A stretch of 5,139 nt of DNA from 21-14-0-10-32-9 sp964501945 (GCA_964501945.1 CAZCTY010000048.1:1-5139), one strand, 5' to 3'; positions 1 through 4,885 are shown, counted from the first letter of the stretch. Notes: generated by a model not told the origin, from the letters alone. Program-made: numbers and translations.

Positions 1-414
1 TATGAATGCGCCTATTATTACTTTTTTTAGTAAATTGTGTTTTTTTGTTTTTACATGTTCTTGTGTGAGGCTCCATGCTGCAATTACTAACGGGACCCAT
101 CCAAAGCTAACTGTCCAAGGTATAACTCCGATGCTTGTGCCTAATTTTTCTGTGTATGTAAAAAATCCGTAGGGGAATCCTGTTAGGACGCCTATGGTTT
201 CAATAATCATTGAGAAAACTGAGAGTGCTATGATGGTTATTATTGCTTTTTTTGTGTTTGTTTTTTTTATAAAATAGTAATACGTTGGGATGCATAGTGC
301 TATCATGAAAAAAAGTGATATTGGGATGTATTCTTCTCTAAAGTCTAGTTGTGTTATAAAAAATGCTGATAGTGCGATTATTATGCTTGTTAGAATTAAT
401 ATTGTTTTTTTCAC
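1..414 (-). CDS. CruF/DUF422-family carotenoid biosynthesis membrane protein (N-terminal part, cut by window edge)
   Basis: This frame is open for 138 codons from a GTG (412-414) to the window edge, so the C-terminus is missing. A TAA lies directly before the GTG, so no earlier start is possible. The next ATG, at residue 37, falls inside the second membrane segment. Hydrophobic segments lie at about residues 4-21, 30-49, 57-76 and 97-115. The diagnostic stretch is residues 71-100: an IETIGVLTG run, then FPYG, Y(T) and LG, followed by IPW and a GW pair. This matches my recollection of the CruF/DUF422 family. In haloarchaea CruF is the bisanhydrobacterioruberin hydratase, acting in the membrane on C50 carotenoids. 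The family is usually about 250-300 residues, so roughly half is visible. The family call is fairly sure; the exact substrate in this organism is not shown. It is divergent from the GTPase gene. Confidence 0.75.
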   Translation of the reverse strand, partial: MKKTILILTSIIIALSAFFITQLDFREEYIPISLFFMIALCIPTYYYFIKKTNTKKAIITIIALSVFSMIIETIGVLTGFPYGFFTYTEKLGTSIGVIPWTVSFGWVPLVIAAWSLTQEHVKTKKHNLLKKVIIGAFI

Positions 415-433
415 TTAATTAGGGATTTTTTTG

Positions 434-442
434 TTTTTTATA
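434..442 (-). promoter_or_regulatory. TATA box of the CruF-like gene, probably leaderless
   Basis: On the minus strand the sequence reads TATAAAAAA, centred about 24 bases before the GTG. No Shine-Dalgarno sequence lies between it and the start. An archaeal TATA box sits about 26-27 bases before the transcription start, so the transcript should begin at or within a few bases of the GTG. The A-rich surroundings weaken the call. Confidence 0.5.
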
Positions 443-458
443 TTTTTTAGGGTTAAGA

Positions 459-467
459 TTTATAAAA
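459..467 (+). promoter_or_regulatory. TATA box of the DRG GTPase gene, leaderless or nearly so
   Basis: TTTATAAAA is centred about 30 bases before the ATG at 493, with a purine-rich AAGA just upstream that could be the TFB-recognition element. The expected transcription start is around 489-492, which leaves almost no leader, and no GGAGG-like ribosome site is present. The site is close to self-complementary but lies 17 bases from the opposing TATA box at 434-442, so the two divergent genes have separate core promoters. Confidence 0.6.
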
Positions 468-492
468 CATTGTTTAATATCTCTTTATTTGT

Positions 493-1578
493 ATGGGTAA
501 TGAAGACAAGATTCGAGAGCTTGAAGATTTAATTGCTAACTCTCAGTATAATAAAAGGACTCAGAAAGCAATTGGTATGTATAAGGCTCAGCTTGCAAAG
601 TTAAAAGAAAAAGAAGCGAGTAGGAGTTCCTCTGGTGGTGGTGAGGGGTTTGCTGTTCGTAAAACTGGTGATGGCACTGTTGTCTTGCTTGGGTTTCCGA
701 GTGTTGGGAAAAGTACGCTTTTAAACAATTTAACTGATGCGAATTCTGAGATTGGTAGTTATGCTTTTACTACTCTAACAACTGTTCCTGGGATGCTTGA
801 TTATAAGCATGCTAAAATTCAAATTCTTGATGTTCCTGGTATTGTTCATGGTGCGGCTACTGGTCGTGGTCGTGGCACCGAGGTTTTCTCTGTTTTGAGG
901 AGTGCTGATTTAATCCTTATTTTATTAGATGTTTCTTTTCCAAATCACTACAATGCCATATTAAAGGAGATTTATGATTCTGGTATTAGGGTTAATGCTA
1001 GGAGGCCTGATGTTAAAATAAAAAAAACGAGTAAAGATGGTATAAAGATTAGTAAAACTGTTAAATTGGATATGGATGATGATACTATCAAAGAAGTTCT
1101 CAAAACGTTTAGGATTAATAATGCTGATGTTGTTATTCGTAGTGAGATTGGTGTTGATGAGTTAATTGATTGTATTGAGGCTAATAAGATTTATGTTCCT
1201 GCTATCACTGTTTTAAACAAGGTTGATTTGGTTTCTGATTCTGAGGCGAGTAAGGTTGCAAGGCAGGTTAATGCTGATCTTTTAATTAGTGCGCAGAATA
1301 ATATGGATTTAGCGGAGTTAAAAGAGCTTATCTTTCAGCGTTTAAATCTCGTCAGGATTTATATGAAAGAACCTGGTAAGGATGCTGATTTAGAAATTCC
1401 TTTAATTATTGAAAAAGATAGTTCTGTTCGTGATGTTTGTAATAAATTGCACAAAGACTTCGTGGATAAGTTTAAGTTTTGTAGGGTTTGGGGGCCGTCA
1501 TCTAAATTTCCTGGTCAAAAGCTTGCTTTAAAGCACGTATTAAAGGATAATGACATCTTAGAAATTCATCTTAGATGA
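493..1578 (+). CDS. drg: DRG-type (Obg superfamily) translation-associated GTPase
   Basis: The 361-residue product has full DRG length and architecture. Residues 1-45 form a charged helical N-terminal segment, followed by a Ser/Gly linker at 45-52. The G domain has G1 GFPSVGKST (67-75), the G2 region TTLTTVPG (93-100) with the DRG-type double Thr-Thr, G3 DVPG (113-116), G4 NKVD (242-245) and G5 SA (266-267). An insertion at about 160-225 between G3 and G4, with a Lys-rich hairpin, corresponds to the S5D2L domain of DRG proteins. The last 75 residues are a TGS domain ending in a typical EIHLR. DRG proteins are cytosolic, bind ribosomes and act in translation. The ATG is placed directly downstream of a TATA box with no Shine-Dalgarno sequence, so leaderless translation is inferred. 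Codons end mostly in T or G (GGT, GTT, CGT, AGG), unlike the minus-strand genes. The stop lies 4 bases from the thermosome stop. Confidence 0.95.
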   Translation: MGNEDKIRELEDLIANSQYNKRTQKAIGMYKAQLAKLKEKEASRSSSGGGEGFAVRKTGDGTVVLLGFPSVGKSTLLNNLTDANSEIGSYAFTTLTTVPGMLDYKHAKIQILDVPGIVHGAATGRGRGTEVFSVLRSADLILILLDVSFPNHYNAILKEIYDSGIRVNARRPDVKIKKTSKDGIKISKTVKLDMDDDTIKEVLKTFRINNADVVIRSEIGVDELIDCIEANKIYVPAITVLNKVDLVSDSEASKVARQVNADLLISAQNNMDLAELKELIFQRLNLVRIYMKEPGKDADLEIPLIIEKDSSVRDVCNKLHKDFVDKFKFCRVWGPSSKFPGQKLALKHVLKDNDILEIHLR

Positions 1579-1582
1579 TTTA

Positions 1583-3181
1583 TTATTCGTCTTCTTTCTT
1601 TGTATTTTCTCGTTTAGTTTCAGATAAGATTACATCGTCTATTCTAAGTATCATGTTTGCTACATCTGTTGCGCTTGTGATTGCTTGAACTTTTATCTTT
1701 AATGGCTCGATTATTCCGTTATCCCATGCATTTATTATATCTCCTGTGAAAACATTTATTCCTGCGTTTTCATTTTTTGCATCTTGTGCGTGTTTTAATT
1801 CTGCGAGTGTATTTATAGAATCAAGGCCTGCATTCTCTGCGAGTGTTTTAGGAATAATTTCAAATGCTTCAGCGAAGCTTGTTACTGCTAATTGTTCTCG
1901 TCCCTTTAGGGTGTGTGCGTATTCTTTTAATTCCTTTGCAAGTTTTGCCTCACAGCATCCTGCGCCTGGGACTGCTTTTTTTAGTTCTAGTACTGTTGAG
2001 ACATCTCCAACTGCATCTTCTACTGCTCTTGCTGTCTCGTCTGCGACGTGGCTCGTTGTTCCTTTTACGAGTATGCTTATTGCTCTGGGGTTTTTGCACT
2101 CTTTAACTATTGTGACGTGTTCATCTCCTGTTTTTACTTGTTCAACTATGCCTGCGCTTCCAAGTGCTTCTTTTGCATTCTCTAAATCACTCACTACTCT
2201 TGCGCCTGTTGCCTCGCTTAGTTTTTTCATATCGCTTCTCTTAACTCTTCGTGTTGCGTATATTCCCTCTTTTGCTAGGAAGTATTGTGCTAAGTCATCT
2301 ATTCCTTTTTGGCAGAAAACTGTGTTTGCTCCTGTGTTTTTTATTTGTTCTACTAATTTTTTTAATGTTCTCTCTTCTACATCTAAAAATGATTGCATCA
2401 TATCTGGGCTATTGATTGATATCTTTGCGTCTGTCGCTGTGTTTTTTATCTCAAGTGGTGTATCTATTAGTAGTATTTTTGCATTTTCTACTTTGTTTGG
2501 CATGTCTGGGTGTACTTTTTCTTTATCGATGACTACTCCTTTTATGAGTTCTGATTCTGATGCGCTGTTGCCTATTTTTCGTTTAACGCTTATGCTATCT
2601 CTAAGCTTTGTGTTTGGTAGTTTTGCTATCTCGCTAAGTCCTGTTACGATGAGGTCTGCGAGTTTTTCTTTGCTCTCCTCGGCGCCTTTTCCTGTCATCG
2701 CGGTTTCTGCTATTTTTAGTAGTGTTTTTTTATCATCCGCGCTGACATCTTTTGCGCTCGCGTTTAATTTTTTTATTGCCTCTTTTGATGCGAGGGTGTA
2801 TCCTTTTGATATTATCGTAGGGTGTATTCCTGAGTTTAGTAAATCTTCTGCTCGTCTTAATAATTCTCCTGCGAGTACTACTGCTGTTGTTGTGCCGTCT
2901 CCAACTTCTTCTTCTTGTGTTTTTGCAACCTCTATTACCATCTTAGCGGAGGGGTGGTCAACGTCCATTTCTTTGAGGATTGTAACTCCATCATTTGTAA
3001 CTGTTATCTCGCCCATCTCATCTACTAGCATTTTATCCATGCCTTTTGGGCCTAGTGTTGTTCTCACTGTTTCTGCGACGAGTCTTGCTGCTAGTATGTT
3101 CATTTTCTGAGCGCTTCGTCCTGTGTTTCTTTTTGTGCCTTCTGGTAATATGTAATCTGGTTCTTGATTGTTTTTACTCAT
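1583..3181 (-). CDS. ths: Thermosome subunit (group II chaperonin)
   Basis: The 532-residue product is the usual length for an archaeal chaperonin subunit, a cytosolic ATP-driven folding ring. Visible family signatures are TTLGPKGMDK (41-50), TNDGVTIL (62-69), the nucleotide-binding GDGTTT (94-99), the apical-domain KVHPDMP (222-228), NTVFCQKGIDDLAQ (286-299) and VEDA (387-390), whose Asp389 matches the catalytic Asp of the group. The glycine loop that usually reads PGGG is PGAGCCE here (405-411), with Ala for the middle Gly and a Cys pair. The tail is charged and Lys/Glu-rich rather than Gly-Met-rich. The ATG is supported by an AGGGGG ribosome site 7 bases upstream and a TATA box further up. 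Only one subunit gene is in the window, so homo-oligomer or mixed rings cannot be decided. The gene converges on the GTPase gene, so each transcript must end inside, or just before, the other gene's 3' end. Confidence 0.97.
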   Translation of the reverse strand: MSKNNQEPDYILPEGTKRNTGRSAQKMNILAARLVAETVRTTLGPKGMDKMLVDEMGEITVTNDGVTILKEMDVDHPSAKMVIEVAKTQEEEVGDGTTTAVVLAGELLRRAEDLLNSGIHPTIISKGYTLASKEAIKKLNASAKDVSADDKKTLLKIAETAMTGKGAEESKEKLADLIVTGLSEIAKLPNTKLRDSISVKRKIGNSASESELIKGVVIDKEKVHPDMPNKVENAKILLIDTPLEIKNTATDAKISINSPDMMQSFLDVEERTLKKLVEQIKNTGANTVFCQKGIDDLAQYFLAKEGIYATRRVKRSDMKKLSEATGARVVSDLENAKEALGSAGIVEQVKTGDEHVTIVKECKNPRAISILVKGTTSHVADETARAVEDAVGDVSTVLELKKAVPGAGCCEAKLAKELKEYAHTLKGREQLAVTSFAEAFEIIPKTLAENAGLDSINTLAELKHAQDAKNENAGINVFTGDIINAWDNGIIEPLKIKVQAITSATDVANMILRIDDVILSETKRENTKKEDE

Positions 3182-3188
3182 AATAATT

Positions 3189-3194
3189 CCCCCT
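3189..3194 (-). promoter_or_regulatory. Ribosome binding site of the thermosome gene
   Basis: AGGGGG on the minus strand pairs with the CCUCCU of the archaeal 16S 3' end through five Watson-Crick pairs and one G-U. It sits 7 bases before the ATG at 3181. This supports that start and shows that, unlike the GTPase, this mRNA carries a leader. Confidence 0.65.
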
Positions 3195-3226
3195 ATAATG
3201 ATGATATGATAAAGGTATTTTGTATA

Positions 3227-3245
3227 GATATAAAAGCTTTTTCTC
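3227..3245 (-). promoter_or_regulatory. BRE and TATA box of the thermosome gene
   Basis: On the minus strand GAGAAAAAGC is followed directly by TTTTATATC. This fits a purine-rich TFB-recognition element next to a TATA box centred near 3231. The expected transcription start is around 3204, giving a leader of about 23 bases that contains the AGGGGG ribosome site. The element lies in the 103-base gap downstream of the toxin gene, so the thermosome has its own promoter and need not depend on toxin-antitoxin transcription. Confidence 0.6.
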
Positions 3246-3284
3246 TATTCATAATCAGATTTTTTAATTTTTAAAAATAATTTA

Positions 3285-3626
3285 TTATTCAAATCCTTCA
3301 TTGCCTAGATTTCTCAGAACAGTTTTTATTTCATTTATTGTTTGTTGTTGGTCTTTTTTCTCTGACATTCTAACAAACTTTATTATTACATCTTTTAATT
3401 CATCAATGGCCAAAAATTTTATTTTGTAATTGTCGCTAACAAAATAGAATCTAAATTTTTTATATTTTAATTCTTTTATGACTATGTTCCCTACTTTGCC
3501 TATTTCTTTGCCTTTTTTTGGTTCTTGCTCGAGGCTAAGTAATAAAGAGAATATTTTTATAGATTCTTTTTTAAACTTTTTTTTAATTTTCCTCTCAAGC
3601 GAAGATTGTATGTAAACTATTGCCAT
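3285..3626 (-). CDS. RelE/ParE-like toxin of a type II toxin-antitoxin pair
   Basis: The 113-residue, Lys-rich protein starts inside the last codons of the preceding small gene, with a 10-base overlap (antitoxin TGGCAATAG read in the shifted frame as ATGGCAATAG). A Lys-rich N-terminal helical region (about 8-35) is followed by beta-type stretches: VGNIVIKEL (45-53), KKFRFYFVSD (56-65) and KIKFLAI (68-74). Then comes VIIKFVRMSEKKDQQ (80-94) and a C-terminal helix. The alternating strands, with basic residues such as Arg59 and Arg86, recall RelE/ParE mRNA-interferase or gyrase toxins. I recognise this only as an archaeal relative of that superfamily; no clear catalytic triad can be named. The order antitoxin then toxin, the small sizes and the translational coupling support the call. 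The target (ribosome-bound mRNA or something else) is unknown. No ribosome site precedes the ATG, which fits coupling. Confidence 0.65.
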   Translation of the reverse strand: MAIVYIQSSLERKIKKKFKKESIKIFSLLLSLEQEPKKGKEIGKVGNIVIKELKYKKFRFYFVSDNYKIKFLAIDELKDVIIKFVRMSEKKDQQQTINEIKTVLRNLGNEGFE

Positions 3627-3817
3627 TTTTTCTTTGCTTTATTTAAAGCATCTTTTGCAGTTGTGCTGTCGCTTGTGTCCATTAATAATTCTTGTATTTG
3701 TCTTTCCTTAGCACTTTTTAGCAATCTTTCAAGGATTTCGTCGTAGGTTTCTCCTTTATGTCCATATTCTTTTATTTGATCTCTTACTCGAGAAGATACA
3801 GCTATAGTTGTGTTCAT
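3617..3817 (-). CDS. Ribbon-helix-helix type antitoxin (VapB-like), translationally coupled to the toxin
   Basis: With an ATG start at 3817 the product has 66 residues. A GTG nine bases further up (3826) would add three, but that GTG is part of the AGGTGA ribosome site, so the ATG is preferred. The N-terminus MNTTIAVSSRVRDQIKEYG has the strand-then-helix form of a ribbon-helix-helix DNA-binding domain. Next is GETYDEILERLLKSAKER (about 22-39), the second helix. The charged C-terminus ending AKKKW is where antitoxins of this kind usually grip the toxin. Similar small proteins are common in archaea beside PIN or RelE-like toxins. It probably represses its own operon by binding the AT-rich repeats upstream. 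The family call is from pattern recognition. The stop codon overlaps the toxin start by 10 bases. Confidence 0.75.
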   Translation of the reverse strand: MNTTIAVSSRVRDQIKEYGHKGETYDEILERLLKSAKERQIQELLMDTSDSTTAKDALNKAKKKWQ

Positions 3818-3822
3818 TATAA

Positions 3823-3828
3823 TCACCT
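3823..3828 (-). promoter_or_regulatory. Ribosome binding site that sets the antitoxin start
   Basis: AGGTGA on the minus strand matches the archaeal Shine-Dalgarno core GGAGGTGA over six bases and sits 5 bases before the ATG at 3817. It contains the GTG at 3824-3826 that could otherwise be read as an upstream start, so that GTG is best discounted. Confidence 0.75.
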
Positions 3829-3859
3829 ATAATAATTATAATAGTTAAGTATTATTATA
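3828..3859. promoter_or_regulatory. AT-rich 9-bp inverted repeat upstream of the antitoxin, candidate autoregulatory operator
   Basis: TATAATAAT (3828-3836) and ATTATTATA (3851-3859) are perfect inverse copies separated by 14 bases. They cover the expected transcription start and overlap the likely TATA region of the toxin-antitoxin operon. Ribbon-helix-helix antitoxins often bind such repeats in their own promoters. In DNA this AT-rich the repeat could arise by chance, so this is only a candidate. Confidence 0.35.
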
Positions 3860-3866
3860 TTTAAAT
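3857..3866 (-). promoter_or_regulatory. Probable TATA box of the toxin-antitoxin operon
   Basis: ATTTAAATAT on the minus strand is centred near 3861, which puts the transcription start near 3834. The short leader would hold the AGGTGA ribosome site. Other AT-rich stretches nearby could serve instead. Confidence 0.4.
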
Positions 3867-3883
3867 GTTATGTTTCTTTATTA

Positions 3884-3930
3884 TTTATATTCTCGTAACG
3901 TGTTTTCAAAGGTGTTTGTAGTATTTTTTT
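3884..3930 (+). repeat. Direct repeat element, copy A
   Basis: This 47-base non-coding stretch between the divergent antitoxin and HD genes recurs at 4886-4932 in the same orientation, offset by 1002 bases. Thirty-three of 47 positions are identical, and the 14 differences are all purine-purine or pyrimidine-pyrimidine changes. The core GTGTTTGTAGTATTTTT (3912-3928) has one mismatch in 17. The differences show no three-base rhythm, so conserved coding is unlikely. The element is followed by a long T tract. I do not recognise the element. Confidence 0.6.
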
Positions 3931-3952
3931 TCTTTTAATTCATGTTATGTGT

Positions 3953-3969
3953 AATTAATTTCCTTTGCC
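3953..3969 (+). repeat. Left arm of a perfect 17-bp inverted repeat around the HD gene
   Basis: AATTAATTTCCTTTGCC appears here and, in reverse complement, at 4665-4681, two bases after the HD stop codon. The arms enclose the HD promoter and the complete gene. A chance 17-bp match inside 5 kb is unlikely even in AT-rich DNA. This arm lies just outside the TATA box and has no hairpin partner of its own close by. Confidence 0.75.
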
Positions 3970-3979
3970 TGTCACTAAC

Positions 3980-3988
3980 TTTATATAA
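3980..3988 (+). promoter_or_regulatory. TATA box of the HD gene, leaderless from the second ATG
   Basis: TTTATATAA is centred at about 3984. Twenty-six to 27 bases downstream is 4010-4011, which coincides with the second of two in-frame ATGs. The first ATG at 4004 is only 20 bases from the TATA centre and would probably lie outside the transcript. No Shine-Dalgarno sequence is present. Confidence 0.6.
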
Positions 3989-4009
3989 TTCCATAAATTT
4001 ATTATGAAT

Positions 4010-4663
4010 ATGGAACAAGAAACTGTAATTCAAAAAACCATAGATTTCGTAAACGAAGTTTTATCTGACGCGGAAGGCGGTCATGATTGGTGGCATATTT
4101 ATCGTGTTTGGAAACTATCTAAACATATTGCTCAAACTGAAAATGTAGATACTTTCCTTGTTGAACTTGGAGCATTACTTCATGATATAGCGGATTCTAA
4201 ATTTCATTATGGGGATGAAGAAATAGGTCCTCGCAAGGCAAGAGAATTTTTGAGGTCTTTAGATGTTCAAGAAGATGTGATAATTCATGTCGAAAATATT
4301 ATTTCAAACATTTCATTCAAAGGAGGAAAACACATTCAAAAATTTAAATCGCATGAACTTGATGTAATTCAAGATGCGGATAGATTAGATGCTGTTGGGG
4401 CAATTGGAATTGCGAGAACCTTCAATTATGGTGGTCATAAAGGTAGAGAAATTTATAATCCTGAAATTAAGCCGAATCTTAATATGTCTAAAGAAGAATA
4501 TAAAAACAGCAATGCTCCAACACTCAATCACTTTTATGAAAAACTTCTTTTACTTAAAGATAGAATGAATACTAGCACAGGGAAATCTATGGTTGAACAC
4601 AGACATAAATTTATGGAACAGTTTCTTGATGAATTCTATAAGGAATGGAATGGCGAATTATAA
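4010..4663 (+). CDS. HD-domain metal-dependent phosphohydrolase (YpgQ/YedJ-like)
   Basis: The product has 217 residues from the ATG at 4010; the in-frame ATG at 4004 would add Met-Asn, but it lies too close to the TATA box. Counting from 4010, the HD metal site is visible as GGHDWWHIYRV (23-33, with His29 of the HxxRV), LLHD (56-59, His58-Asp59) and QDADRLDAVGAIGIAR (121-136, with Asp124). Together these give the H...HD...D ligand set of the HD superfamily. The HDWWH and DADRLDA signatures and the length fit the YpgQ/YedJ branch, soluble cytosolic enzymes for which nucleotide pyrophosphohydrolase activity has been reported. The substrate here is not known. The gene is intact. Its coding strand is richer in A than T, opposite to the plus-strand skew around it, and it sits between the arms of a 17-bp inverted repeat. 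Both suggest later arrival or inversion. It is divergent from the toxin-antitoxin operon. Confidence 0.9.
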   Translation: MEQETVIQKTIDFVNEVLSDAEGGHDWWHIYRVWKLSKHIAQTENVDTFLVELGALLHDIADSKFHYGDEEIGPRKAREFLRSLDVQEDVIIHVENIISNISFKGGKHIQKFKSHELDVIQDADRLDAVGAIGIARTFNYGGHKGREIYNPEIKPNLNMSKEEYKNSNAPTLNHFYEKLLLLKDRMNTSTGKSMVEHRHKFMEQFLDEFYKEWNGEL

Positions 4664-4664
4664 C

Positions 4665-4681
4665 GGCAAAGGAAATTAATT
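4665..4681 (-). repeat. Right arm of the 17-bp inverted repeat around the HD gene
   Basis: Read on the minus strand this is AATTAATTTCCTTTGCC, identical to 3953-3969. It starts two bases after the HD stop codon, so the repeat pair encloses the transcription unit almost exactly. Confidence 0.75.
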
Positions 4682-4688
4682 TCTTTGC
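4666..4688 (+). terminator. Hairpin directly after the HD stop, possible 3' end signal
   Basis: GCAAAGGAAATT pairs with the adjoining AATTTCTTTGC through 11 pairs with one bulged G and no formal loop, so a few central bases must open. The position suggests mRNA 3' end formation or protection. There is no T tract immediately after it, which is a point against a standard archaeal terminator. Its right arm is a third, one-base-shorter copy of the inverted-repeat motif. Confidence 0.4.
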
Positions 4689-4745
4689 TTCGCGTCTACC
4701 GTGCCTTGCAGGCTCTCATCTTTTCAGTCGTCGGGGCACATAAAG
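4686..4745. other. GC-rich island, candidate structured RNA or mobile-element remnant
   Basis: By hand count 33 of 60 bases are G or C (55%), against much lower values in the intergenic DNA around it. GTGCC (4701-4705) can pair with GGCAC (4735-4739), extendable by two G-U pairs, to close a loop of about 25 bases. A competing GCC-TTGCA-GGC hairpin lies at 4703-4713. In AT-rich archaea such islands often mark structured RNA. No tRNA features (T-arm GGTTCRA motif, cloverleaf), no clear C/D boxes and no protein were found. The strand is undetermined. Confidence 0.4.
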
Positions 4746-4764
4746 TTTTCTCATAATATCGGAG

Positions 4765-4789
4765 ATTTTGGGAAAATATTTCCTAAAAT
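4765..4789 (+). repeat. Hairpin with 11-bp stem and 3-base loop
   Basis: The left arm ATTTTGGGAAA (4765-4775) pairs with TTTCCTAAAAT (4779-4789) around the loop ATA. The single imperfect pair is G4770-T4784, a wobble in plus-strand RNA but an A-C mismatch in minus-strand RNA. This favours the plus strand as the one that folds, for example as part of the HD 3' region or a separate RNA. No T tract follows directly. Confidence 0.5.
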
Positions 4790-4810
4790 ATCCTAGAATT
4801 TGCGTCATGG

Positions 4811-4838
4811 TTTTATTTTGTTTGTATGCAAAATAAGG
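4811..4838 (+). repeat. AT-rich hairpin with 8 perfect pairs plus two G-U pairs
   Basis: TTATTTTG (4813-4820) pairs perfectly with CAAAATAA (4829-4836) around the loop TTTGTATG. Two further T-G wobbles extend the stem outwards on the plus strand only. It follows the hairpin at 4765-4789 after 21 bases. It could be chance in AT-rich DNA, but the wobbles again favour the plus strand. Confidence 0.4.
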
Positions 4839-4885
4839 AGTTTGTTGTAATTGTTAGGTTGATATTTTTTCTATTTTCTCTAATT

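Noticed and set aside
1566..1578. TCATC-TTA-GATGA hairpin at the end of the GTPase gene as a bidirectional terminator
   Set aside because: A five-pair stem with few GC pairs that is also coding sequence is not distinguishable from chance.
1746..3110. A 454-codon open frame on the plus strand opposite the thermosome gene
   Set aside because: It lies wholly antisense to an unmistakable chaperonin, is Ser/Phe/Ala-rich with no recognisable motif, and has no promoter or ribosome site. It is a composition shadow, as is the Leu-rich frame at 1864-2106.
3182..3284. A terminator hairpin between the toxin and thermosome genes
   Set aside because: Only a short AT palindrome (3267-3278) and brief T runs are present, too little to call, although the toxin transcript must end or read through here.
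3935..3952. Extension of repeat A into a copy of the gltX 3' end (TTAATT...ATGTGT, compare 4973-4984)
   Set aside because: The match needs a six-base gap and is short and AT-rich. It would be interesting as an integration duplicate but cannot be supported.
4686..4745. tRNA or C/D-box small RNA in the GC island
   Set aside because: No T-arm GGTTCRA motif, no cloverleaf arms and no convincing RTGATGA plus CTGA box pair were found on either strand.
4716..4754. A 12-codon minus-strand ORF in the GC island beginning MRKLYV
   Set aside because: It is too short, has no ribosome site and resembles no known leader peptide.
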